DNA of 64,000 bases. Source: Bombyx mori (lineage: Eukaryota; Arthropoda; Insecta; Lepidoptera; Bombycidae). A program made the translations under genes and the position numbers. The first letter of the stretch is position 1. Each line of letters opens with the position of its first letter. Below, piece after piece: positions 20,302 through 30,679 of this stretch. Where the stretch lies: assembly GCF_030269925.1 (NCBI RefSeq), contig NC_085112.1, positions 10,045,501 through 10,109,500 on the forward strand, in the 5' to 3' direction. Below the pieces are notes generated by a model. It made no database searches and was not told the origin of the DNA. It was given only the letters and a program-made list of their open reading frames with translations.

Positions 20302-22310
20302 GATAGTAAGTACTGAAGAGTTAAGCTTCATAAAGTTTTCCATTTAATAAGCGCATCGCTGAACGTCGAAGTACATACAGCATATTTTCAATATTTCGGT
20401 ACTCATGTTTTTAAGCTTTATTGCCTTTCCGTGCAAAAAGTCTCCAACTATTTTTTTTGGTGAAAAATATTTTTCCAACACCGAAAACTTACACGTACAC
20501 TCATATTGCATAGGAAATCGCTTGATGTACCCACCGGGGGGTGGTACGAACTTTTCCTCGTTTTTATTTATTTATTAGACACGTGACAATTAAATTACAA
20601 ATACAAAATTGAACTACAATGTAAAGACAATGTAAACAAGACAATTTTTCTAACAGTTTTTTAGTTTATTTAATTTTAATTTTCAACCAATGTACACATA
20701 TAAGATAGGTGGTCTTATAGAAATATAATTATATTGTACTACAATTGAATATAATGCATTCATTAGTATAATATATTATAATTTTTTTTAACTTAAGATA
20801 TATGTGTATTATTTCCCTTAAGCACTTTCTAATTGATAACTTTAAAATATTATTTTAACACAGATACAGTCACAAATAATTTTCCAATTTAACTTTGTTA
20901 ATATCCTTTTAAATAAATGAAACAATAGGTCTGCAATTTTTACCATGTTTTCGCAACGTCAATATTGAAATTAAAATGTAATATAATTGTCTAGTTTTAA
21001 CATTTCACAATGTTTCTGTGCAAATGAATATTAAAATTGAAAAAGACGCTCGATTTATGAAAAATTCGCATGGATCAATCATTCTTACCTTACACACATG
21101 AACTCAATTACTCCCTTATACACAATAAATGTTTTTATTTATTATTTATTATAAACTAATTTTAAATGCAAAACTATTTGATCATTTATAATATTTTAGT
21201 TAAATTCGACAGTAACTTATACTAGGGGAATATATATCGTGTTTTAGTACCTAGTAATATGCTGAGTACGAAGAACTCGCGCAAAACTTTCCTTCGTAGA
21301 GTACATACGTACACGATCAGCTTACGAAACCTTTGCGGTGTTATCTTCACGCAAATAATTCGCAACGAAGCATCTTGGGAACGAGATGGAAATAGAATAT
21401 TTATGTTACAATTCTTTACAGAAGGAATCGAGGCTCGATTCGCTAGATTGGATACGTTGAACATATGGAAAATAACAGTACAGTAAAATGGATAAGAAGT
21501 GTGACAAGGCTGTTTTGAAGAACCAACAGAAAAAAAAAGTCTGAATTCGGATGGAATTTCTATGTTACAAACAATAGTAGTAGTAAAGATTCGTTAAAGG
21601 CAGAATAGACAAATTGATAAAGAAAGTAAAACAAGTAATAACATTATGATATTTGTTACCTGTGTTCCAAATATTCAACATAACATATGGCCTGTAATGA
21701 GACAAACATCTCAGAAAGGTATTTTTTTTTCGGAAAACAACGTGAAACTTTCCAAACCTGACAAGAAACTCATATAAATTTCTTTCAGTATAGGTTATTT
21801 TCAGGCAAATGAAAAAGCGAGCAAAATATTTTGGCAAATTTTCTCGAGTGTGGAGGCTCATTCTCCACAATTCCCGATGGAAGAGAATGCGAATCGCGTC
21901 CAATGCCTGGAGAATTCCAGAGCTCCGACGATCCCTAGAATTATCCCGTTGGACAGAGTGCACTATACGTAATCCTAGACACTCAAGCCGCTCTCTCCGT
22001 ATCGCTTAAATTGACTAATACAATGAACGGAGAATTTTATACTGTATTACCTATATTTATTGATTTACAACATTTTGCGATTTATATTATTATGTTGTTT
22101 TGTTTTTAAATATATCACTGATCATAACAATAACTGTATTTTTATGAACATATAATACAGTAATTAAACCAGACTTTTAACAGACCGTTGCAGTAGAGAA
22201 CCAAAAAAGTTAAGAGTCTATCGAAGCGTTGTGTGCATGAAGATCAAAGCGGATGCAGCTCATCTGAGAGTTGAGAGAGTTTGATGATTTTTTAGTTTTA
22301 AATTTTTTTA
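20302..22310. other. No recognised gene
   Basis: Very AT-rich. The longest frames (132 codons at 21565-21963 minus, 75 codons at 21259-21486 plus) overlap one another or lack motifs and biased composition, so I do not call them genes. Confidence 0.45.
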
Positions 22311-22317
22311 TTTACAT

Positions 22318-22470
22318 ACATGAGCGATCTCACGGCCCTCTTGATACCAAGCAACATCATGTTATGAATTGTATTGTTTTACGGCTGTGCCATTCTTTAA
22401 GCTGGAAGACATGACTTCATTGCGGCAGAAATAGACAAGATGATGATGGTCTGGCGGCCTTATTATCCTA
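22318..22470 (-). mobile_element. Ancient Bm1-like relic
   Basis: Recognisable only as spaced blocks: GAGCGATCTCACGGCCC, then a TTACGGCTGTGCCATTCTT block and GCGGCAGAAATAGACAAGATG. Heavily diverged. Confidence 0.4.
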
Positions 22471-22633
22471 AGCAATACGTCCGCTCGATAAACCATTATT
22501 TTACACGTTTCATAGAACAACCGTGACGATAAAAAGAAATAGAACTCATTATTCGTGTCAAGGACCCGTTCGCTCATTTTTTTAAAAACGTACCTACTTA
22601 AATAATTATGAAATTATTCTATTTGAAAATATT

Positions 22634-23089
22634 ATATGCTTGAAATAAATCATGAGTCGCGTATAAAGACCGTGTAGTGAAAATCGTATTAAGCTTGCCA
22701 GAACAAAAAATAGTAAAGGCGGCCCGCCGTCGACCAGGTGATCAAGAGAGAGAAGGGGGTCGTTGTATCCCCTTGCGGGGGCACGGAACCAGTCTCGAGG
22801 AAACCCCTCTGCCCAGGCTGAATCTCCCTGCCTAATGAGGCAGAGGTGATGCGCTGCAGGATGTTGTAAGGCAGGCTTGAGGTAGTGATGGGCGGGACTC
22901 TCCTTCTTCTTCTTCTTCTCTTCTTCCCTTTTCTCTTTTTTCTTCCGTCTTCGTTCTTCAGCAGGGACCCGATTGCCAAAACCAACAGCCTAGGACAGAT
23001 CAGCCTGGCGCCGTAGAGTGAGCAAACCCGACCCCAGTTAACGGGAACAGGGACGGTAGAGGAAGAAGAAGAATATGCTTGAAACAAAT
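22634..23089 (+). mobile_element. GC-rich GAA-tailed retroelement fragment with 17-bp imperfect duplication
   Basis: ATATGCTTGAAATAAAT (22634-22650) recurs with one change at 23073-23089. The 422-bp insert between them ends GGAAGAAGAAGAA, an RTE/R-type simple tail. The insert is GC-rich and includes a pyrimidine TTC tract at about 22905-22950. No protein motif was recognised. A 141-codon minus-strand frame here is low-complexity and runs across the insertion boundary. Confidence 0.65.
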
Positions 23090-23755
23090 AATGTAGATTC
23101 AATCTAAATTTCATGTTTCGTTACAGAACCATCAAACGCATATATCACACCAGGCCGATGTCGTAAACTGTCGGAATTTCATCGAATTTCATCGGAGCCC
23201 GAACCAAATATGCACATCGAAATTTATCGAAGGTATATAACGAACGCTACGATTATAAAACGCATCTTATTGAGCAGCGAAATTCGTCTTTTATCACAAA
23301 ATCTGTAACTCAATTTAGGAGAATGCTTAATCCTGAAAGAAAACGGACGTGAAATGTTTTTGTTTGTGTTGTTACGCGACGTAGAATTGTGTTGAAAATT
23401 TCAATAACTACTTTTGCGGTTTGACCTCACGTTTTTTATTATGATTATATTAATTACGACATTTTAAATACTTTACGGATTGATTGATTTACCACACTGG
23501 ATTTATGTCACGAGACAAAACAAAATGGAATTCTTTGGAGGAGGCCTTCACCTGAGAGCGGTCCATGCATATAACATAATTACACAAAAAAATGTAATTG
23601 CATGGAATAAAGGGCTTTTTTTATTAAGTACTTTACAGTTTTCGCGATCACCGACACTTGATGCTGTTAATCATCTACATTTGGATTTTATGCTAACTAC
23701 CATCTATTTTTCATTATGCATATCCAACTCATTAGAACAACGGCTGCCTTGCTGC
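23090..23755. other. No recognised gene
   Basis: AT-rich. One 92-codon frame (23480-23758) ends at the Bm1 boundary and has no motif. Confidence 0.45.
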
Positions 23756-23756
23756 T

Positions 23757-24010
23757 AATATTGGTAGGACCTCTAGTGAGTTCGCACGGGTAGGTTCCAC
23801 CACTCCGCCTATTTCTGCCGTGAAGCAGTAATGCGTTTCGGTTTGTAGGGTGGGGCAGCCGTTATAACTATACTGACACCTTAGAACTTATATCTCAAGG
23901 TGGGTGGCGCATTTACGTTATATATGTCTATGGGCTCCAGTAACCACTTAACACCAGGTGGGCTGTGAGCTCGTCCACACATCTAAGCAATAAAAAAAAA
24001 ATAAAAAAAA
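23757..24010 (+). mobile_element. Bm1 SINE, 5'-truncated
   Basis: Body from TTGGTAGGACC to CTAAGCAATA and an A-rich tail, otherwise close to consensus. Confidence 0.9.
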
Positions 24011-24331
24011 CTAATAACAACACTTTTCATTCATGACTTAATTATAAAATTTAACACAAGCGAAATCACTGGACTTGTATAGTATAATTTAATCAGAACA
24101 AATCTCAAATTAGATTCACAATGTCGTTCTACCCGCGATTATAACTTTGGAATCGAATATACAACCACTTTTAGGGGAGTATTACTTTGAGTAATCCCTA
24201 CTAATATATAAATGTGAATGTAAGTTTGTTTGTTACGTTTTCACGCGAAAACTACTCAACCGGTCATCATGAAACTTTGTACACATATTCTTGGCGGTAT
24301 TAGAAGTAACATAATATGATACTTTTTATTA

Positions 24332-24845
24332 TTATTATTTTTTATTTTTTTTCCTACCTAAGCTGATAGCCTTGAGAGGCTATGTCAGCGTAACCCTAAC
24401 TTTAGTAGGTGAGCTCACGGGGCTCAAACCTGACGATGTTGCTAACACGAACCCTAGCAAGAGTCGTGCTTCGCAGAATCTACCACCGGATCGGAAACGC
24501 GACCCACTGAGAAGATCCGGCGCGAAACTCAGTGGGCTGTGTCTGAGAGTTAGTTTACTCGTCGAGCCCTTCGACGCAAGCGTCGGGTTCGACGAGAACG
24601 GTGACCGGTGCTTGAAGTACCTAAAAGCACCGTTAGTGGATCGGGAGGATCCGAGATGACGTGTTTTGGGCGACGTCGACTGCTTTCCATTCTGTCCGCA
24701 GGATCGGGAATGTAGTTACCGGCGGCCACGATGAGAGGGTTCTCGTGTCGTGCCGCTTTATCGAAGTGGCGCATGGACGCCGACTGCAGATACTTACTGA
24801 TGGACTCTAAGTCCAGGTCGTCATGGAGGTCGACGTTCCTGACGA
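24332..24845 (-). mobile_element. 5'-truncated Jockey-type LINE with 11-bp duplication
   Basis: ACTTTTTATTA at 24321-24331 and 24846-24856 flanks the insert exactly. On the minus strand it carries the ORF2 C-terminus, a 3' UTR with the CGGATCGGAAACGCG block (plus-strand reading), GCTTAGGTAGG and an A-rich tail. Confidence 0.85.
24550..24845 (-). pseudogene. C-terminus of Jockey-type ORF2
   Basis: The minus-strand frame reads DLHDDLDLESISKYLQSAS near its cut 5' end, then HFDKAARHENPLIVAAG and RRRPKHVISDPPDPLTVLLG, then an Arg-rich end and a stop. These are the conserved C-terminal blocks downstream of RT in Jockey-clade pol proteins. Only about 98 residues survive, without RT or endonuclease. 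Confidence 0.75.
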
Positions 24846-25053
24846 ACTTTTTATTAAGTAAAAAAAAAATATTTTTTACGAAAAATTAAAAAATTGTTTG
24901 TCAAAAACGTATCAAAATCTAGCTTCTTCAACCCCATCTACCGGTTCAGTAATGAAGCTCCAATCCTGAGTACTGTAGATGAAGTCGCGGGTAAAATTTA
25001 GCGTTATGCCAAAGTAACTATTCCACGCGGACGAAGTCGCGAGCAAAAGCTAG

Positions 25054-26090
25054 TTGAATAATAATAATCAAATATTACACAGTCTAGAGATTACAGATAT
25101 AGAAACGATACTAAAGTGATTTTTGCAGTACAAGTACTTTCGATACAACAGCTTTTCATGGCGAGATTGTAATTACTGAAACGGAACTGCAGGCAAAATG
25201 TGGATCTAGACTTTAATAATGCTGTTGAACCCGAGTGTATCGTGAATCTAAATTTTTTTTTAAATAATTTTTGTCTTGTGTTTCAATGACAATAAATGTT
25301 TCTAGGAATTTCTTTTTGTATTTAATACAAACAGCTAATAAAATATTATTAATATATTATGGTTGTCTATGTTGTCAAGCCAAATCTTCATTAATATGTT
25401 TTGGTTTTATAAATAGAAAAAATGAAATGGAACGAATGAAATAGCTTCTTCTTTTAGTATAATGGTAGGCATAGTAAATATACATGTATTAAATGTTGAA
25501 GTAATTTTTTTTGGGTTTATCTAGAATTAATCAAACATGGCCCGATGGTTGTATAAATAAGACTAACTCAACTCATATCAAAACTATATTATAAATGTTA
25601 AAAACACTATATAAAAAAAAAAACATAATATGTTGCTCCAAATTATTCATAGTGGCCAAATAACGTTAATAAAAACATACAATGTACAAAACACTCATTA
25701 AATTTCTTAAGACATAACAATCCTTAATGGAAAATTATGAATTAACCTCAAAATGAAACCACGAATATCAATTTATATGTAAATAAGGAATAATCCGAAA
25801 TCAAATACAAGGTACTACTGTTAATTATTTTTATTTATAATCTAATAATAGTCCAGATAAGTAGGAGTACAAGCTTTAAATAAATAAGGGGCTGTAGAAA
25901 CGAGTTTTTTTTTTTTATATCAAGTATATTTTTTGTCAAGCAATGGCCTCGATAAACTGGTTGTACCCAAATTAAATCAGTTAGGTAGTTTAGTTTTATG
26001 GACGTCGATAATAACTATGGTACGCGTCGAGCAGTTAGTTGGAAACGTAAACTTACCACCAAAGTATTTGTTAATACACAACTTGTACAG
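25054..26090. other. No recognised gene
   Basis: AT-rich with several homopolymer runs. Nothing recognised. Confidence 0.45.
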
Positions 26091-26097
26091 TTGATGA

Positions 26098-26370
26098 CGT
26101 AATCCGGTCATCGTTCTCGTCGAACCCGTCGCTTGCGACGAAGGGCTCGGCGAGTAAATTAACCCACAGACACAGCCCAATGAGTTTCTCGCCGGATCTT
26201 CTCAGTGGGTCGCGATTCCGATCCGGTGGTAAATTCTGCGAAGCATGGCTCTTGCTAGGGTTCGTGTTAGCAACATCGTCAGCTTTGGCGCCGTGAGCTC
26301 ACGTACTAGCCCGGCGACGCTGACATGGTCTCTATATACCATCAGCTTAGGTAGGAAAAAAAAAAGTTTT
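26098..26370 (+). mobile_element. Jockey-type LINE 3' UTR fragment
   Basis: Plus-strand copy of the 24332-24600 3' end: CTCGTCGAACCCGTCGC, CCGGATCTTCTCAGTGGGTC, then CAGCTTAGGTAGG and an A run. Confidence 0.75.
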
Positions 26371-26401
26371 TTTTTACATCATAAAATTACTTGAATAGTA
26401 T

Positions 26402-26441
26402 ATCCGTCCGCTGATAAATACTACTATTTATCAGCGAACGG
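26402..26441. repeat. Hairpin next to the LINE fragment
   Basis: GCTGATAAATA (26410-26420) pairs perfectly with 26425-26435 over a 4-base loop. The flanking CCGTCC and GAACGGAC extend the pairing with a small bulge. Confidence 0.7.
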
Positions 26442-26449
26442 ACTACTCC

Positions 26450-27455
26450 GTAAAATTTGTTTAACAAGTATTGATTAATATGACTGTTAAAGTCTCGGAA
26501 AAGTCGGTGATGTTTTTTTTATGATGTTTCATTACTGAGAAATAGTTCAATTATCACTCATAATTAGTATCATTTGCTACTTCAAGACTGTATGAGTGAG
26601 GCTCTTTTTATTTTGCACATAAAAATAGGTCACCGATATACATAAGCTATTTAAATAAACTTTTAATTTTTAAACATAATAAAAAAAAACACTTGCACTC
26701 ATTGTGAGTGATATCTCGTTTACTGGAAGCAATATTAACGGGTTTAAAACAAAGCTGTAAAACTATCGATTCAATCTACAGAATAGAACGCCGAACGGAA
26801 AATATGCAAAAGTTTATTGAATAAATTTATTGAATTCGACTGTACACAGCCTTAATGCGGTGCGTAAATTTACGCTTGGCTGTACTGGTTTAAATTAGTT
26901 CTTGTAAATGAACGGTAATGAGTGTGAACTGTGAACAAAGGTCACCTAAAAATTGTGTATAGTCAGCATAATCGTGATAAATAGTGTTGATTCAAGGATT
27001 TATTCGTTGAATTTTGTTGGTCTAATGAAAATCAGTGACAATATTTGATTGACATGAAACTGTAATTACCCACCATATTTATTTTGTTCGACTTCAGCAG
27101 CGCTTTTGATACGGTTAACTTTGGTATCTTTCTCAGTATTATGTCCTCTCTTAATATCTCTAACTCGGTAATTGTGAGACTCAACTAATACTTTTTTGGG
27201 GGTTCACAGTCGGTACGCTACGAAAAATATCACTATGAGTGTTGAGACATTGCTGCGAATATTCCTCCGGGTGGTGTATTCTCTCCTTGACCACTCTGCT
27301 TCTTAATACCATCACGAAAGTAACTCTGCTTTTCAGCTATCAACGACAATGATCCAACATTATGCCATGCAATAGGCAATATCTTTTAATTTTGTTAACT
27401 CATCGAAATTGCAAGCTATTTTCGTCGGCGGTCAGTACTATTCCAATCCAATTTA
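26450..27455. other. No recognised gene
   Basis: AT-rich. Nothing above background. The TTTATTTTGTTCGACTTCAG stretch near 27077 resembles an RT-like FVDFS segment but is too short to assign. Confidence 0.4.
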
Positions 27456-27888
27456 GTCATCGTGGCCTAAAGGATAAGACGTCCGGTGCATTCGTGTGTA
27501 GCGATGAGCCGGTGTTCGAATCCCGCAGGTGGGTATTAATTTTTCTAATGAAATACGTACTCAACAAATGTTCACGATTGACTTCCACAGTGAAGGAGTA
27601 ACATCGTGTAATAAAAATCAAACTCGCAAAATTATAATTTGCATAATCACTGGTGGTAGGACCTCTTGGGAGTCCGCACGGGTAGGTACCACCACCCCGC
27701 CTATTTCCGCCGTAAAGCAGTAATGCGTTTCGGTTCGAAGGATGGGGTAGCCGTTGAACTATACTAATACCTTAGAACTTATCTCGAGGTGGGTGGCGCA
27801 TTTACGTTGTAGATGTCTATGAGCTCCAGTAACCACTTAACACCAGGTGGGCTGTGAGCTCGTCCACCCATCTAAGCAATAAAAAAAA
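27456..27888 (+). mobile_element. Full-length Bm1 SINE
   Basis: Complete tRNA-like head (A-box region GTGGCCTAAAGGATAAG, B box GGTGTTCGAATCCC), spacer, body and A tail, about 433 bp. Such copies retain the polymerase III promoter. Confidence 0.93.
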
Positions 27889-28481
27889 CTGCTTGATATT
27901 AACTTCATTTCAACTATACTTTAGTGTCTAGGCCTACCTCTGAACCTTGCATGGGATAACACCTTATGGAAGTGATTCTAAGATCTTCTAATCGGTAAGA
28001 TATTCTAATCGTTCTAATCACTCAAATGTTTCTATAAAATTGATGTCTGTAAACTTGAAATTTTGACAATCGATGCCTTTAATGTAGTAAATAACTACAT
28101 TTAATCGAACATACTTGCACAAAATCCAGAAAAAAAATCTACAAAACAATACTGAATACTGTCGGACAAGGTCCCTCAACTTAAAAAGGGTTAGGGACAT
28201 TATGAACTAGAGACAAACTTTAAATCTTTTATTTAGACATGACGCTATGCATAAATCTTTTATTTATATTTTAAGCCGAACAGTAACGTGGCATTACCTT
28301 CGGGTCTTAAATAATCCGCTTCAAAAGACCAGACAAGAAGCCGCGATAAATACTTTGCTGAAGACAGTAAAAAGTCATCTTTGGTCAGGAAAAGCGATTT
28401 GATCTCGTCTACTGAATATTAACTTCTAGACTCGTTTTGGTTTTCTTGAGTGCGTTTCTCTTAATAATTTAATTGACTAGA

Positions 28482-28510
28482 AATAATAATAATAATAATA
28501 ATAATAATAA
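28482..28510 (+). repeat. (AAT)n microsatellite
   Basis: About ten AAT units. Confidence 0.9.
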
Positions 28511-28654
28511 GCCTTTTTTATTTCTTGTTTTACAATCTTAGGTGGATTATAATATTACATTAAACAACTAATATGATTTTTGTTAGCAAGTTAGCTTAAA
28601 TTATGTTACTAATATAAGTACGTGTATTAAAATAAATATAAATTAACAAGAAAT

Positions 28655-28830
28655 CCCGGTTTGGGTAAAGGCCTCCTCCAAAGACTTGTGTATTAAGAAT
28701 CCTGCTCCAGATTTTTCCGGGTGAAGTTCCAATGTAGCAAAATATAAAAGCGTTGTGTTCTTCTATTTGTTACCCTGTCATTTAACTTCCGAAAGTCCCA
28801 CGATATCGTCATGTATGATGACAGATAGTA
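28655..28830 (-). pseudogene. Decayed start of RTE-type ORF2 endonuclease
   Basis: On the minus strand one frame reads DIVGLSEVK, stop, QGNK, stop, and later GAGFLIHKSLEEAFTQT. Intermediate blocks need frame changes. These correspond to the N-terminal APE-endonuclease blocks of RTE-like ORF2. It lies just downstream of the ORF1 at 29048-29833 in the expected order. The remaining ORF2 and 3' UTR are gone. Confidence 0.65.
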
Positions 28831-29047
28831 TATATATTTATTTATTTACATCTCTATTTTTTTTTGTATTAGTGACTATGCTTTATCAGATTTTGTCCAA
28901 GTTTTTAAGGTTGGGTTTGAGTTTTGTAACTTTGGAGGGTTTTGGTCGTAATCTTCCACGGTGACCAGCCGGGTTGGAAGATTTTTTTGTCTTTTTTATT
29001 GAAGTTTGTTTATTTGTGGTATCAGTGTGGAGAGAGGGGGTTAGTTG

Positions 29048-29833
29048 TTATGTATTTTTATTCGTTGTCAAGAAGTTCAACATGCTTGGTTTTATAGCTT
29101 TTTCGGTGACACTATTTGACCTTATGACCTTGATTTTTGAGTCAGACAGTTGTTGTTTATTCTTTTTTGGTTTATTTACTAGATTATGGATATTTTCAGG
29201 AGATATTGAGAGATTTCTCTTATTTGTTATATTCTTGTCTTTGTCTAGTACTATAAGTTTATCGTATTTTATTATGGCAGTGTTTCCTTTTTCTCTTTCA
29301 ATCTTTAGTTGCTTTTGTAATTCTTTTCTTTTATTTAATATGTCCCGTGGGTAATCTTCCTTTATATAGTATGTTGTGTCTTTTAGTGCATTTTTTTGTT
29401 TACATATCTCGATTTTTAATCCTAGATTAGAAAGAGTGACAACAATTGGTCTAGGTCTTTCTCCTTTTTTTCCAATTCTTTTTATTTCTTGTATGTCTCT
29501 TCGTTCTATGTTTAACTCAAAGTATTTTTTTGTAAATTCTACCAAAGTATTTTCCAAGTTTGAGTATGATGTCTCTTTTTCGTCTAATCCGAACAATACA
29601 AAGTTTCGTCGTCTTACTTGTTTTTCCAAAAAATAAAGACGTTTCTCTTGATTTTCTACTTTTGTTTGGAGGTTGTCATATTTTTTTTCTAAAATTGTAA
29701 ATTTTTCTTCCATTATGCTATTTATATTTTGTGTTACCTGTTCCGTAACTTTTTCTCCACTTCTTTGTATGGCGATTTTTTGTTCATCTAACTCTTTTTG
29801 GATGTGACGAAGTGCATTCATAATGTCCTCCAT
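29048..29833 (-). CDS. RTE-type LINE ORF1 protein, coiled-coil plus RRM-like (261 aa)
   Basis: Uninterrupted minus-strand frame. Residues about 5-75 are a heptad-rich coiled coil (EELDEQK-like, KFTILEKKYDNLQTKVENQE). From RRRNFVLFGLDEKE (about 74) to about 170 lies a region like the RNA-binding fold of insect RTE/L1-type ORF1 proteins: IKRIGKKGERPRPIVVTL, NALKDTTYYIKEDYP. The C-terminal 60 residues are Lys/Asn/Ser-rich. Such proteins bind element RNA as oligomers. The following ORF2 is broken, so the element cannot move by itself. The open frame may mean recent death, trans-complementation or chance. Host domestication cannot be claimed from this sequence. Confidence 0.75.
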   Translation of the reverse strand: MEDIMNALRHIQKELDEQKIAIQRSGEKVTEQVTQNINSIMEEKFTILEKKYDNLQTKVENQEKRLYFLEKQVRRRNFVLFGLDEKETSYSNLENTLVEFTKKYFELNIERRDIQEIKRIGKKGERPRPIVVTLSNLGLKIEICKQKNALKDTTYYIKEDYPRDILNKRKELQKQLKIEREKGNTAIIKYDKLIVLDKDKNITNKRNLSISPENIHNLVNKPKKNKQQLSDSKIKVIRSNSVTEKAIKPSMLNFLTTNKNT

Positions 29834-29859
29834 GATTTGTGAGATGCTTTGAATAAAAT

Positions 29860-30440
29860 TAGTAAATTATATTTTTATATTTTTATAGCACTGGTAGTGT
29901 CATCTAGCGACTATTTTCCTATATATTTATTTCCTTTTCTAAACTAATTCATCCTAGTGATAGCTTTTGTTTGCAAATCTATCGATAATGTTTCGTTGTT
30001 TGTAGGACGTAGTACATCGAGTTTAAGCAGATGGCGCTCGTTTTGATTTATTTAATGATAATTGCCTAATCATCAAGTATAGATTTAGGTTATTTTTCTT
30101 CTATTTGTATTTAGTCCACAATAGTCCACTAATATTCACACTTTGTCACTTCCTACCGCGATGTAGTTCGTTTAGGTAATAATTTTTCGTAATTATTGTC
30201 CATTTGCCCCAACAAAATGATAGTTTGTTATTACAGCTATTCACTATTTATAAGCAGATAAGTTATTATTTCACTATGTTGTAAATCATTTGTTTATAAA
30301 TCCATAATATTCTATTCCACTGGTTTTTAAGCACTGATTTTATTTTTAAATCTACAAAATACTCGGAGCTGATGTTCCCTAGAAATAATAAGAAACATTT
30401 ATTTAATTTAATAAGGTTTACTTAACTCATCTCAAAAATC
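29860..30440. other. No recognised gene; possible 5' UTR of the RTE element
   Basis: The AT-rich sequence immediately upstream of ORF1 on the minus strand may include its 5' UTR. No boundary can be set. Confidence 0.3.
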
Positions 30441-30445
30441 TAAAT

Positions 30446-30679
30446 ATTGAGTTACCAACATGCATGTGACTAGGAGATGTATGGAAATGGTACTGCAAGG
30501 TAGAGGGGGAAGAGGTCAACCGAAGAAGACATGGATGGAGTGTGTGAATGACGATATGAGAGAGAGAGGAGTGAGTGTTGAGATGACGGCTGATAGAAGA
30601 GAATGGAAGAGAAAAATTAGCTGTGTCGACCCCACCTAGTGAGATAAGTTGGAGAAAAAGAAAATTGAGTTACCAACAT
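30446..30679 (+). mobile_element. Tiny 5'-truncated RTE end with 16-bp duplication
   Basis: ATTGAGTTACCAACAT occurs at 30446-30461 and 30664-30679. The 202-bp insert encodes an RTE-like C-terminus (RRCMEMVLQG, RGRPKKTWMECV, DRREWKRKI) and ends GACCCCACCTAGTGAGATAAG plus a GAGAAAAAGAAA tail. Confidence 0.85.
30462..30636 (+). pseudogene. RTE ORF2 C-terminal fragment
   Basis: The frame reads MEMVLQGRGGRGRPKKTW, then CVNDDMRERGVSVEMTADRR and WKRKISCVDPT before a stop. It is the C-terminal end downstream of RT and lacks all catalytic domains because of 5' truncation. Confidence 0.8.

Larger units (their letters stand above)
24195..25053 (+). mobile_element. Helitron-like non-autonomous element, split by a LINE
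   Basis: Begins TCCCTACTAATATATAAATG and ends with the short hairpin CGCGGACGAAGTCGCG followed by AGCAAAAG and CTAG (25050-25053), then T. This is the canonical Helitron 3' layout. The original element is about 340 bp; a 514-bp Jockey-type fragment sits inside it. Confidence 0.75.

Noticed and set aside
22689..23114. 141-codon minus-strand frame as a gene
   Set aside because: It crosses the insertion boundary at 23072 and is dominated by a TTC-derived Arg/Lys tract.
27456..27545. Bm1 heads as tRNA genes
   Set aside because: The cloverleaf is not complete and the sequence continues into the Bm1 body.
28974..29354. 126-codon plus-strand hydrophobic frame
   Set aside because: Antisense shadow of the ORF1 coding sequence at 29048-29833.
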